NCBI RefSeq assembly: GCF_007677875.1
Contig: NZ_VEDO01000022.1
Location: 1-64,000 of the forward strand
Reading direction: 5' to 3'
DNA length: 64,000 nt
Source: Variovorax boronicumulans
GTDB lineage: Bacteria; Pseudomonadota; Gammaproteobacteria; Burkholderiales; Burkholderiaceae_C
Part shown: piece by piece, positions 16,902 through 25,496 of the stretch
Layout of the letters: every line of letters starts with the position of its first letter
Numbering within the stretch: position 1 is the stretch's first letter
Translations under genes and position numbers: made by a program
Notes under the pieces: generated by a model
What the model was told of the DNA's origin: nothing
The model's input: the letters and a program-made list of their open reading frames with translations, nothing else
The model's database searches: none

Positions 16902-17978
16902 TCAGGCCGCTGGTAGCGCGCCCTCGTACGCGGCCTGCAGCAGGGCCCGCAGCGGCGCGGCCTCGATCGGCCGTGGATTCGGATACGCGTCGCGCAAGGC
17001 CAGGGCGCAGGCCTGGTCCAGATCCTGGGCGCGCATGCCGATGTCCCGCAGCGCGACGGGTGCCCCCAGCCCGCGCGCTAGGGCCTGGACACCTTGCGCC
17101 GCATCCACCGCGCCCAGGGCGCTGGCGATGCGCTGCATGGCCTGCGGCGCTGCGGCCGCGTTGTAGGCCAGCACGTGCGGCAGCACCACGGTGTGCAGCT
17201 CGGCGTGCGGCAGGTTGAAGCTGCCGCCCAGGGTATGGCACAGCTTGTGGTGCAGCGCCATGGCCACGCTGCCCAGCACCAGGCCGCTGAGCCAGGCGCC
17301 GTACAGCGCGTCGCTGCGGGCGGTCCGGTCGCGCGGGGCGGCGTGCAGAGCTGGCAGCGCGCGGCCCAGGGCCGCGATGCCTTCGGCCGCCATCAGGCTG
17401 GTGACGGGGTTGCCGTCGGCCGCGTACAGGCCCTCGGCCGCGTGCGCGATGGCGTTGATGCCGCTCACCACCGACAGGCCCACCGGCAGCGCCAGCGTGA
17501 GGTCGGGGTCGTACAGCACGGTGCGCGGCAGCACGCGTGCATCGCGGCCCGTGCGCTTCAAGCCGTTCTCGGTGAGCCCGTAGATGGGCGTCATTTCCGA
17601 GCCGGCGTAGGTGGTCGGGATGGCCAGCACCGGCAGCGGGGCGACCAGCGCGATCGCCTTGGCCAGGCCCACCGTGGAGCCGCCACCCACGGCCACCAGG
17701 GCGTCGGCACCGGCGTCGCGCGCCGCGGCGCGGGCGGCCTCGGCACTGGCCAGGGGCACGTGCATCACGGCACCGTCGAAGACGCCGGCGGCGCGCGGCC
17801 CGAGCAGTGCCGCCACGTGTTCGGCCTGGCCGCGCTGCAGCGCCGTGCTGAGCACCAGGGCCTTGCGCGCGCCGAGCCGGTCCAGCTCGTCGGGGGCCTG
17901 CGCCAGCGTGCCGGCGCCGAACAGCACGCGCTGCGCGCGGCTCTCGTAGGTGAAAGGGCGGTCCGGCATGGCGCTCAT
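16902..17978 (-). CDS. Maleylacetate reductase (iron-containing alcohol dehydrogenase family)
   Basis: A 358-residue protein of the maleylacetate reductase group. Diagnostic parts are the N-terminal FTYESRAQRVLFGAGTL, the nucleotide loop VAVGGGSTVGLAKAIAL, IPTTYAGSEMTPIYG and HHKLCHTLGGSFNLPHAELH. It reduces maleylacetate to 3-oxoadipate with NAD(P)H, the step after hydroxyquinol ring cleavage. A hydroxyquinol-type dioxygenase lies 6 kb away. Its start overlaps the stop of the upstream Bug receptor (ATGA), so receptor and enzyme are one unit. Confidence 0.9.
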   Translation of the reverse strand: MSAMPDRPFTYESRAQRVLFGAGTLAQAPDELDRLGARKALVLSTALQRGQAEHVAALLGPRAAGVFDGAVMHVPLASAEAARAAARDAGADALVAVGGGSTVGLAKAIALVAPLPVLAIPTTYAGSEMTPIYGLTENGLKRTGRDARVLPRTVLYDPDLTLALPVGLSVVSGINAIAHAAEGLYAADGNPVTSLMAAEGIAALGRALPALHAAPRDRTARSDALYGAWLSGLVLGSVAMALHHKLCHTLGGSFNLPHAELHTVVLPHVLAYNAAAAPQAMQRIASALGAVDAAQGVQALARGLGAPVALRDIGMRAQDLDQACALALRDAYPNPRPIEAAPLRALLQAAYEGALPAA

Positions 17979-18976
17979 TCCACGCTGATCTTGCGCTTGG
18001 CGATGAGCTGGCCCCAGCGCTGGCTTTCGCGCTGCACCAGCTGGTCCATGGCGGCGCGGTCGCCGGCCACGACCTCGAAGCCGTTGTCCGCCATGCGGCG
18101 TGCCAGCGCGGGATCGCGCAGCGTGGCCGTCATGGCGGCCGAGAGCTTGTCCAGCGCCGGCGCAGGCGTTTTGGCGGGCGCCACCATGCCGACCCAGGAG
18201 TAAATCTCGAAACCCGGGTGCGTCTCGGCGACGGCCGGCACCTGGGGCAGCGGTGCGCTGCGCGCCTGCGAGGTGACCGCCAGCGCACGCAGCTTGCCGG
18301 CCTGCACGTGCGGCAGCACCAGCGGGAGGCTGGCAATCATGGAGTCCACGTGGCCACCCAGCAGATCGGCGATGGCCGGGCCGCCGCCCTTGTAGGGCAC
18401 ATGCAGGCCGCGGCTGCCGGCCGTCTCGTGGAACTGCTCGGCGGCCAGGTGGTTGGAGCTGCCGGCGCCCACCGATGCGTAGGTCACGTCGCGCTGGCGC
18501 GCGGCCGCCACGTACTCCTGCACGGTCTTGTAGGGCGACGCGGCAGGCACCACCAGCACCATCGGCGAACGCACCGCGTAGGAGACGCCGGCGAAGTCGC
18601 GCAAGGTGTCGTAGGGCAGCTTGCGGTGGATGTGCTGCTCGGTCGCATAGGAGTCGAACACCATGGCCACCGTGTACCCGTCGGGCGCGCTCTTGGCGAG
18701 CTGGGCCATGCCGATGGTGCCGCCGGCCCCGCCGCGGTTGTCCACCAGCACCTGCTGGCCCAGCCGCTCGCGCAGCGGTTCCTGCAGCAGCCGGGCCACC
18801 TTGTCCACCGTGCCTCCGGCGGCGAACGGCACGATCAGCGTCAGCATGCGGTCGGGGTACGGGTCCGCCCACGCTGCCCCGGCGCTGGCCAGCAGCAGGG
18901 CCAGGCCGGTGGCCAGCCAGGCATGGCGTCGGCGCAGGGTGGGGGCAGTGGCGGGTGGGGTCTTGTAGGGATGCAT
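17975..18976 (-). CDS. Bug/TctC-family periplasmic solute receptor
   Basis: A 333-residue receptor. The signal peptide (about residues 1-38, with RRRHAWLATGLALLLASAG) is followed by YPDRMLTLIVPFAAGGTVD and the HVPYKGGGPA loop. It is the first gene before maleylacetate reductase and is transcribed divergently from a LysR gene, the standard control layout. It probably binds the aromatic or carboxylate precursor of the pathway. Confidence 0.9.
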   Translation of the reverse strand: MHPYKTPPATAPTLRRRHAWLATGLALLLASAGAAWADPYPDRMLTLIVPFAAGGTVDKVARLLQEPLRERLGQQVLVDNRGGAGGTIGMAQLAKSAPDGYTVAMVFDSYATEQHIHRKLPYDTLRDFAGVSYAVRSPMVLVVPAASPYKTVQEYVAAARQRDVTYASVGAGSSNHLAAEQFHETAGSRGLHVPYKGGGPAIADLLGGHVDSMIASLPLVLPHVQAGKLRALAVTSQARSAPLPQVPAVAETHPGFEIYSWVGMVAPAKTPAPALDKLSAAMTATLRDPALARRMADNGFEVVAGDRAAMDQLVQRESQRWGQLIAKRKISVE

Positions 18977-19078
18977 GGCGCGTCGTGTCTCGTCTGGATG
19001 GGGCGGCCGATGCTATTCTTTGCGTGCCATGGGCGGAATGCTGCTACACGGCCAAACGCCTTTGCGCGAGGTGCACAG

Positions 19079-20044
19079 ATGAATCCCCTGGGTTTTGCCG
19101 AGAGCCTGTCCCTGTTCGTGGATGTGGTGCACGACGGGAGCTTTTCCGCCGCCGCGCGGCGCCGCGGCCTGGCGGCCTCTTCCGTGGCGCGCCAGATCGA
19201 CGCGCTGGAGCGCGACATGCAGGTGCCGCTGTTCACGCGCTCCACGCGCGCGCTGGCGCTGACCGAGGCCGGCACGCTGCTGTACGAGCGCGCGCTGAAG
19301 ATCCTGCACGACCTGATGGACACGCGCAGCGAGGTGGTGGCGCTGGACGGCAGCGTGCAGGGCCTGCTGCGCATGAGTTGCGTGCCGGCCTTCGGCCGCC
19401 GGCATGTGGCGCCGCACCTGCCGGCGCTGTTCGAGCGCCATCCGGCGCTGAGCGTCGAGCTGGAGCTGACCGAGCGCGTGGTCGACCCGGTGGCCGAGCG
19501 CTTCGACCTCGTCATCCGCATCGGGGACCAGCCCGACAGCGCGCTGGTGGGCCGGCGCATCGGCAGCCAGCGCTACGTGATGGGCGCCTCGCCGGCCTAT
19601 CTGCGCCGCCACGGCACGCCGCGCCGCATGGCCGACCTGGCGGCGCACCGGCTGATCGACCGGCAACACAGCACCAGCGTGCGTGGCTGGCGCGAGCTGG
19701 CCGGCATCGACTGGCGCCAGCCGCCCCAGTTCGCGCTGGAAAGCAACGACTGCGACACGCGGCGCATGTGCGCGGCCCGCGGCCTGGGCATCGCGCTGAT
19801 GCCCAACTGGGCCATCGGCGAGGACCTGGCGGCCGGGCGCATCGTCGAACTGCAGCTGGAAGACGCGCCGCCTGCCGAGGTCAGCGGCATCCACCTGCTG
19901 CGCCCGCGCGGCCGGGCCAACGCCAAGGTGCGGGCCTTCACCGACCACCTGCTGGACAGCATCGGCACGGCGGCGGGCTGGGTCGGCGCGGCGGCGCCGC
20001 TGGCGCATGGACCAGCGCCGCAGGCGGACCCCGTGCCGGCGTGA
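19079..20044 (+). CDS. LysR-family transcriptional regulator
   Basis: A 321-residue LysR protein. The helix-turn-helix occupies residues 1-65 (FVDVVHDGSFSAAARRRGL, then SSVARQIDALERDM), and the rest is the effector domain of the AaeR/DmlR-like branch (RRIGSQRYVMGASPAYL). The C-terminus has an Ala/Pro-rich tail. It diverges from the Bug-maleylacetate reductase operon across 102 bp, its likely target. The start follows the spacing typical of the family; no strong Shine-Dalgarno is seen. Confidence 0.88.
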   Translation: MNPLGFAESLSLFVDVVHDGSFSAAARRRGLAASSVARQIDALERDMQVPLFTRSTRALALTEAGTLLYERALKILHDLMDTRSEVVALDGSVQGLLRMSCVPAFGRRHVAPHLPALFERHPALSVELELTERVVDPVAERFDLVIRIGDQPDSALVGRRIGSQRYVMGASPAYLRRHGTPRRMADLAAHRLIDRQHSTSVRGWRELAGIDWRQPPQFALESNDCDTRRMCAARGLGIALMPNWAIGEDLAAGRIVELQLEDAPPAEVSGIHLLRPRGRANAKVRAFTDHLLDSIGTAAGWVGAAAPLAHGPAPQADPVPA

Positions 20045-20069
20045 TGTCGGGCCGGGCGCGGGCGCTGGC

Positions 20070-20984
20070 TCAGGCGGTCCAGAGCCGCTCGTAGCCCCGC
20101 TGCGCGAAGCGGTCGATCATGGCCTGCATGAACAGCCGCACCTTAGCCGGCAGGTGGCGCCGGCTCTGGAATGCGAAGTTGATCGTCAGGCGCGGCAGGT
20201 CCCAGTCGTCCAGCACCGGCACCAGCCGGCCAGCCTCCAGGTGCTCCTGCACGATGTACTTGGGCTGCACCAGGATGCCCATGCCCGCAAGCGCGGCCTG
20301 CACCACGATCTGCCCGTCGTTGGCTTCCAGCAGCGGCTTGACCAGTACCTCCTCGCGCGCGTCGCCGCGGCGCAGGTCCAGGCGGTGCGGGTCGATGGCA
20401 TGGCTGTAGATCAGCATGCGGTGCGCGGCCAGCTCGCCGGGGATGCGCGGCATGCCGTGCTCTGCCAGGTAGGCGGGCGCCGCGGTCAGGATGCGCCGCG
20501 TGGCGGCCAGGCGGCGGATGGTGATGTTGGAATCCGCCTCGAACTCGCGCGTGCGGATGGCCAGGTCGATGTTGTTGTCGATGATGTCGTAGTAGCGGTT
20601 CGCGGCCACCACCTCCACCGAGATCGCCGGGTAGTTGCGTGTGAACTCGGGCAGCAGCGGCGCGATGTGCAGCAGGCAGAACGACAGCGAGGCCGTCACG
20701 CGCAGCACGCCCGTGGGATTGGCGGTGGATTCGGTGACGGCCTCCTCGGCCTCGCGCAGTTCGGTGACGAGCGAGCGCGTGCGCCGGTAGAACTCCGTGC
20801 CCGCGTCGGTGAGCTGGAGCCGGCGGGTGGTGCGCTGCACCAGCCGCACGCCCAGGTGCTCTTCCAGCGCGAACAGGTGGCGGCTGGCCGCCGAGGTCGA
20901 CATGCCCAGCGCTTCGGCCGCACGGGTCAGGCTGCCGGTTTCGGCGACCTGCACGAACAGGCCCACTGAGGCAAAACGGTCCAT
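20070..20984 (-). CDS. LysR-family transcriptional regulator
   Basis: A 304-residue LysR protein. The HTH is residues 1-60 (FVQVAETGSLTRAAEALGM, SAASRHLFALEEHL), followed by an effector domain with FEADSNITIRRLAATRRIL. It diverges from the Dabb-Bug-reductase-dioxygenase operon. A perfect 21-bp palindrome begins 6 bp upstream of its start codon, consistent with autoregulation and activation of the divergent genes. Confidence 0.9.
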   Translation of the reverse strand: MDRFASVGLFVQVAETGSLTRAAEALGMSTSAASRHLFALEEHLGVRLVQRTTRRLQLTDAGTEFYRRTRSLVTELREAEEAVTESTANPTGVLRVTASLSFCLLHIAPLLPEFTRNYPAISVEVVAANRYYDIIDNNIDLAIRTREFEADSNITIRRLAATRRILTAAPAYLAEHGMPRIPGELAAHRMLIYSHAIDPHRLDLRRGDAREEVLVKPLLEANDGQIVVQAALAGMGILVQPKYIVQEHLEAGRLVPVLDDWDLPRLTINFAFQSRRHLPAKVRLFMQAMIDRFAQRGYERLWTA

Positions 20985-20990
20985 GGATGA

Positions 20991-21011
20991 CTTTCCCGAT
21001 TTGCGGGAAAG
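20991..21011. promoter_or_regulatory. 21-bp palindrome, probable LysR binding site
   Basis: CTTTCCCG-ATTTG-CGGGAAAG has perfect 8-bp arms with a 5-bp spacer, and a third half-site TTTCCCG follows at 21014-21020. It lies between the lysR start (20984) and the divergent Dabb gene. The extra half-site resembles the recognition/activation site pairs of LysR promoters. Confidence 0.7.
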
Positions 21012-21064
21012 AATTTCCCGAAGTTGCTATTTTTTGCCGCCGCGCGCGAATCTACCATCCGCCC

Positions 21065-21376
21065 ATGATCAAGCACATCGTCATGTGGAACATGCGCGGC
21101 GACACCCCGGCCGACCGCCAGCAGGCCGCGCTGTTTCTCAAGAGCCGGTTCGAAAGCCTGGTCGGTGCGATCCCCGGCATGGCGCGCCTGGAGATCGGGC
21201 TGGACAGCAGCGGCGTGGACTACGCCTGCGATGTGGTGCTGTATTCCGAGTTCGAGTCGCAGCAGGCGCTGGACGCCTACGCCTCCCACCCCGCGCACCT
21301 GCGCGTGCGCCAGGAACTGGAAGGCCTGCGCATCGCGCGCCACCAGGTCGACTACGCCATCGGCGCGCCCGGCTGA
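21065..21376 (+). CDS. Dabb-family (stress-responsive alpha/beta barrel) protein
   Basis: A 103-residue dimeric alpha/beta-barrel protein, starting MIKHIVMWNMRG and containing the Dabb pattern LEIGLDSSGVDYACDVVLYS and YASHPAHLRVRQ. Members include small cyclases and muconolactone-isomerase-like proteins of aromatic pathways. It is the first gene of the operon that encodes the intradiol dioxygenase, so a role with a ring-cleavage intermediate is plausible but unproved. The start is the first ATG with family sequence. Confidence 0.82.
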   Translation: MIKHIVMWNMRGDTPADRQQAALFLKSRFESLVGAIPGMARLEIGLDSSGVDYACDVVLYSEFESQQALDAYASHPAHLRVRQELEGLRIARHQVDYAIGAPG

Positions 21377-21438
21377 CCCGGCACGCCATCGCTCCGCCGC
21401 ACGGTCGCCAGCCCCTTCACACCACACGAGAGACAAGC

Positions 21439-22413
21439 ATGACCCCTCCCACCCTTCGCGCCATCCAGGGCCCCCTCGTGGCGCTGGCCCTGCTCGCCAC
21501 CGCCGGCGCCGTGCTCGCCCAGGACCGCTGGCCGAGCAAGCCGATCCGCGTCATCGTGCCGTTTCCGGCCGGCACGGCGCCCGACGTGATGGCGCGCTAC
21601 TGGGGCGACCGCGTGTCGCGGCAGCTGCAGCAGCCCGTGCTGGTGGAGAACAAGGCAGGGGCCTCGACCATCGTCGGCACGCAGGCCGTGGCCGCGGCGC
21701 CGGCCGATGGCTACACGCTGCTCTACACGGCGAGCGGCACGGTCACGATCAACCCCTTCGTCTACAAGAAGCTGCCCTACCAGGCGCAGGACCTCGTGCC
21801 CGTCACGCGCATGCTGTCGATCCCGTTGGTGATCTCGGTGTCGAGCCAGTCGCCCTACAAGACCGTGGCCGACCTGATCAAGGACGCCAAGGCCCGACCC
21901 GGCGGCGTGAGCTACGCCTCGTACGGCGTGGGCACGGTGCCGCACATGTCCATGGCCTACTTCGCCAACAGCGCGGGCCTGAAGCTCAACCACGTGCCCT
22001 ACCGCGACGGCGGCGTGACCGACCTCATCGCCGGGCGGGTGGACGTGGCCTTCTCGCCCATCGCCGACGTGCTGCAGCACATCCGGTCGGGCAAGATCCG
22101 GCCGCTCGCCGTCTCCAGCGCCCACCGGCTGGAATCGCTGACACAGGTGCCCACCGTGGCCGAGGCCTTTCCCGGCTTCGAGGGCGATTCCTGGCACGGC
22201 CTGTTCGCGCTCAAGGGCACGCCGCCGTCGGTCCTCGAGGTACTGGGCAACGTGTCGCGGCAGATCGCCGCCTCTGACGATTACCGCCGCTTCCTGGCCG
22301 AGCAGGGCCTGGTGCCCGTGGGCGGCTCGTCGGCCGACTTCGTGCAGACCATCGGCGCAGAATCCGTGCGTTGGGCCAAGGTCGTGAAAGACAACGACAT
22401 CACGCTCGAATGA
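21439..22413 (+). CDS. Bug/TctC-family periplasmic solute receptor
   Basis: A 324-residue receptor with a signal peptide ending AVLAQ (about residue 25), then RWPSKPIRVIVPFPAGTAPD and the NHVPYRDGGVTD loop. It lies 62 nt after the Dabb gene, and its stop overlaps an ATG (ATGA) at 22410, so it is linked to the FMN reductase and dioxygenase. Ligand unknown; a phenolic acid is possible from context. Confidence 0.9.
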   Translation: MTPPTLRAIQGPLVALALLATAGAVLAQDRWPSKPIRVIVPFPAGTAPDVMARYWGDRVSRQLQQPVLVENKAGASTIVGTQAVAAAPADGYTLLYTASGTVTINPFVYKKLPYQAQDLVPVTRMLSIPLVISVSSQSPYKTVADLIKDAKARPGGVSYASYGVGTVPHMSMAYFANSAGLKLNHVPYRDGGVTDLIAGRVDVAFSPIADVLQHIRSGKIRPLAVSSAHRLESLTQVPTVAEAFPGFEGDSWHGLFALKGTPPSVLEVLGNVSRQIAASDDYRRFLAEQGLVPVGGSSADFVQTIGAESVRWAKVVKDNDITLE

Positions 22414-22445
22414 ACATCTTTTCCCATCCACCCGCTCCAAGACCC

Positions 22446-23030
22446 ATGAAGAAACTCGACGTCGTCGCGCTCTGCGGCAGCCTGCGCCGTGCCTCCCTCA
22501 ACCGCCACGCGATCCGGCTCGCGCAGGAGGTGGCGCCGGCCCACCTGGCCATCGAGGAACTCGACTGGCGCGCAGTCCCCATCCTCGATGCCGACGAACT
22601 GGCGCACGGATTTCCGGCGCCGGTGGCGGCGCTGCGCACACGCGTCCGCGCGGCCGACGCCGTGCTGATCGCCACGCCGGAGTACAACTTCAGCATCCCC
22701 GGCGGCCTCAAGAATGTGATCGACTGGATCAGCCGTGGCGAGGACCAGCCCCTGGACGGCAAGCCCGTCGCCATCGTGAGCGCCTCGCCGGGGCCGCTCG
22801 GCGGCGCGCGCGTGCAGTACGACCTGCGCAAGGTGCTGCTGTTCGTCAACGCCATGCCGCTGGTCAAGCCCGAGGTGTTCATCGGCGGCGCGGCCGCGAA
22901 GTTCGACGCCCAGACCGGCGCCTGCACCGACGCCACCACGCGCGACTTCGTCACCCGGCAGATGGCCGCCTTCGCGGACTGGATCGCGGGCGTGCAGAGA
23001 ATGCGGGGCAGCGCGGCCGCGCAATCCTGA
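22446..23030 (+). CDS. NADPH-dependent FMN reductase (flavodoxin fold)
   Basis: A 194-residue flavoprotein of the SsuE/ChrR-like family. The FMN phosphate loop is CGSLRRASLN and the family motif is TPEYNFSIPGGLKNVIDW. It supplies reduced flavin to a monooxygenase or reduces quinones. No two-component monooxygenase partner is in the operon, so a quinone-reducing role protecting the hydroxyquinol route is an alternative. The start MKKLDVVALCG fits the family; an upstream in-frame ATG at 22410 overlapping the receptor stop would add 12 residues. Confidence 0.85.
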   Translation: MKKLDVVALCGSLRRASLNRHAIRLAQEVAPAHLAIEELDWRAVPILDADELAHGFPAPVAALRTRVRAADAVLIATPEYNFSIPGGLKNVIDWISRGEDQPLDGKPVAIVSASPGPLGGARVQYDLRKVLLFVNAMPLVKPEVFIGGAAAKFDAQTGACTDATTRDFVTRQMAAFADWIAGVQRMRGSAAAQS

Positions 23031-23076
23031 CCGTGCCGGCAGGCGCGGCGCGGGCGACGAACGAACAGGAGACTCC

Positions 23077-24024
23077 ATGGCACAGCCACCATCCGACCGT
23101 GGCCCCGCGGGCCTCGCGTACTTCGACGAAGACCGCTCGGCCGAGGTCGTCAACGCCCGCATGGGCGAGGACGTCCCGCCGCGCCTCCGGCAGGTGATGG
23201 CCGCGCTGGTGCGGCACCTGCACGCGGCGGTCAAGGAGATCGAGCCCACGCACGAGGAATGGCTGGCCGCGATCCGCTTCCTGACCGAAACCGGCCAGAT
23301 GTGCAACGCCTGGCGCCAGGAGTACATCCTGCTGTCGGACGTGCTGGGCGTCTCCATGCTGGTGGATTCCATCAACAACCGCCGCCCCAGCGGCGCCACG
23401 CCCAACACCATCCTCGGACCCTTCTTCGTGGATGGCGCGCCGCGCTACCCGCTGGGCGCCGACATCTGCCGCGACGGCAAGGGCGAGCCCATGGTCGTGC
23501 GTGGCCGGGTGGTGGACACCCAGGGCCGGCCGGTGGCCGGCGCCACGCTGGACGTGTGGCAGACCAACGACGACGGCTTCTACGACGTGCAGCAGCAGGG
23601 CGTCCAGCCCGAGGGCAACCTGCGCGGCGTGTTCGAAGCCGATGCCGAGGGCCGCTACTGGTTCAAGTCCGTCAAGCCGCGCCATTACCCGATCCCGTCG
23701 GACGGTCCGGTGGGCCAGCTGCTGGGCCGGCTGGGGCGGCATCCGAACCGCGCGGCGCACCTGCACTTCATCGTCACGGCGCCCGGCCACGCGCCCGTCA
23801 TCACGCACATCTTCACGCCCGACTGCCCCTATTTGGGCGAGGACGCGGTGTTCGGCGTCAAGCGTGAGCTGGTCGCCGATGTCCAGAGGGTGGACGACGC
23901 CGACGAGGCGCGGCGCTACGGCATGGCGGCGCCGTTCTGGCGCGTGGACTGGGACTTCGTGCTGGCGCCGGCGCCCGGCGCGGCCTCGCGCGAGGAACTG
24001 CTCGGCCGCATCACGGCCGGTTGA
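23077..24024 (+). CDS. Intradiol ring-cleavage dioxygenase, hydroxyquinol 1,2-dioxygenase type
   Basis: A 315-residue catechol-dioxygenase-family enzyme. The N-terminal helical dimerisation domain (about residues 25-100, LTETGQMCNAWRQEYILLSD) is typical of catechol and hydroxyquinol 1,2-dioxygenases. Fe(III) ligands are visible as the tyrosines in GRYWFK and PRHYPIP and the histidines in RAAHLHF. Ring cleavage of hydroxyquinol would give maleylacetate, the substrate of the reductase encoded nearby. The family also takes catechols; the hydroxyquinol assignment rests on this context and overall similarity. Confidence 0.87.
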   Translation: MAQPPSDRGPAGLAYFDEDRSAEVVNARMGEDVPPRLRQVMAALVRHLHAAVKEIEPTHEEWLAAIRFLTETGQMCNAWRQEYILLSDVLGVSMLVDSINNRRPSGATPNTILGPFFVDGAPRYPLGADICRDGKGEPMVVRGRVVDTQGRPVAGATLDVWQTNDDGFYDVQQQGVQPEGNLRGVFEADAEGRYWFKSVKPRHYPIPSDGPVGQLLGRLGRHPNRAAHLHFIVTAPGHAPVITHIFTPDCPYLGEDAVFGVKRELVADVQRVDDADEARRYGMAAPFWRVDWDFVLAPAPGAASREELLGRITAG

Positions 24025-24051
24025 CGGCCGCCGGCGGCCACTGTCTATAGT
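24021..24051 (+). promoter_or_regulatory. Possible sigma-70 promoter giving a leaderless radA message
   Basis: TTGACG (24021-24026, overlapping the dioxygenase stop codon) and TATAGT (24046-24051) are separated by 19 bp. Transcription would start about 7 nt later, at or next to the radA ATG (24058). No ribosome site precedes that ATG. The long spacing lowers confidence. Confidence 0.4.
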
Positions 24052-24057
24052 GGCGCG

Positions 24058-25422
24058 ATGGCCAAAGAGAAGTCGATCTACGTCTGCAGCGAATGCGGGG
24101 GCACCAGCCCCAAGTGGCTGGGCAAGTGCCCGCACTGCGAAGCCTGGAACACGCTGGTGGAGACGGTGGCGCAACCGGCCGCCAGCGGCCGGAACCGTTT
24201 CGCCGCACTGGCGCCTGCGGCCGAGCTGCAGGTGCTGGCCGACATCGAGGCCAGCGAGGTCGCGCGCACTCCGACCGGCCAGGAGGAACTGGACCGCGTG
24301 CTGGGCGGCGGCATCGTCGACGGCGGCGTGGTACTGATCGGCGGCGACCCCGGCATCGGCAAGTCCACGCTGCTGCTGCAGGCGCTGGACGCGCTGCAGC
24401 GCGCCGGCATGCCCACGCTGTACGTGACGGGCGAGGAGAGCGGTGCCCAGGTGGCGCTGCGTTCGCGCCGGCTCGGACTGGACCACAGCCAGGTGCCGGT
24501 GCTGGCGGAGACGCAGCTCGAGAAAATCCTCGCCACGCTGGAGGCGCGCAAGCCCGGCGTTGCCGTCATCGATTCCATCCAGACCGTCTACAGCGAGCAG
24601 CTGACCTCGGCGCCGGGCTCGGTGGCCCAGGTGCGCGAGTGCGCGGCCCACCTCACGCGCGCGGCCAAGTCGGGCGGCAGCGCCATCGTGCTCGTGGGCC
24701 ACGTGACCAAGGAGGGCGCCCTGGCCGGGCCGCGCGTGCTCGAGCACATGGTCGACACGGTGCTGTACTTCGAGGGCGACACGCACAGCAGCTTCCGCCT
24801 GGTGCGCGCCATCAAGAACCGCTTCGGCGCTGTCAACGAGATCGGCGTGTTCGCGATGACCGAGAAGGGGCTGAAGGGCGTCAGCAACCCAAGCGCGATA
24901 TTCCTGTCGCAGCACAGCGAGCCGGTGCCCGGCAGCTGCGTGCTGGTCACGCTGGAGGGCACGCGGCCGATGCTGGTGGAAATCCAGGCGCTGGTGGACG
25001 ACGGCGGCCCCAGCCCGCGGCGCCTGTCGGTCGGCCTGGACCGCGACCGCCTGGCCATGCTGCTGGCGGTGCTGCACCGCCATGCCGGCGTGGCCTGCCT
25101 GGACCAGGATGTGTTCGTCAACGCGGTCGGCGGCGTGCGCATCGCCGAGCCCGCGGCCGACCTCGCGGTGCTGCTGGCCATCACCAGCAGCCTGCGCGGC
25201 AAGCCGCTGCCCAAGGGCTTCGTGGCCTTCGGCGAAGTGGGCCTCGCCGGCGAGGTACGGCCCGCGCCGCGCGGCCAGGAGCGGCTGCGCGAAGCGGCCA
25301 AGCTGGGCTTCTCGGTGGCCGTGGTGCCCAAGGCCAACGCGCCCAGGAAGCCCATCGAGGGATTGACCATCCACGCGGTGGACCGGGTGGACGAGGCAGT
25401 GGCGGTGCTGCGCTCGGCCTAG
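24058..25422 (+). CDS. radA: DNA repair protein RadA (Sms)
   Basis: A 454-residue RecA-like, Lon-like protein that promotes branch migration in recombination repair. Domains in order: C4 zinc finger (C10, C13, C24, C27), ATPase with Walker A GGDPGIGKST (about residues 95-104), the RadA-specific KNRFG motif (about residue 253), and a C-terminal Lon-protease-like domain with GEVGLAGEVRPAPRGQERL. Length matches E. coli RadA. It heads a conserved Burkholderiales run with the small membrane protein and ilvE. Confidence 0.97.
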   Translation: MAKEKSIYVCSECGGTSPKWLGKCPHCEAWNTLVETVAQPAASGRNRFAALAPAAELQVLADIEASEVARTPTGQEELDRVLGGGIVDGGVVLIGGDPGIGKSTLLLQALDALQRAGMPTLYVTGEESGAQVALRSRRLGLDHSQVPVLAETQLEKILATLEARKPGVAVIDSIQTVYSEQLTSAPGSVAQVRECAAHLTRAAKSGGSAIVLVGHVTKEGALAGPRVLEHMVDTVLYFEGDTHSSFRLVRAIKNRFGAVNEIGVFAMTEKGLKGVSNPSAIFLSQHSEPVPGSCVLVTLEGTRPMLVEIQALVDDGGPSPRRLSVGLDRDRLAMLLAVLHRHAGVACLDQDVFVNAVGGVRIAEPAADLAVLLAITSSLRGKPLPKGFVAFGEVGLAGEVRPAPRGQERLREAAKLGFSVAVVPKANAPRKPIEGLTIHAVDRVDEAVAVLRSA

Positions 25423-25496
25423 CGAGCGCGCGCTACAGCGTCGGTTCCACGGGGCATCCTCGGGGGGCCAACAGCATGCGGCGAGAATCGCGTCTC

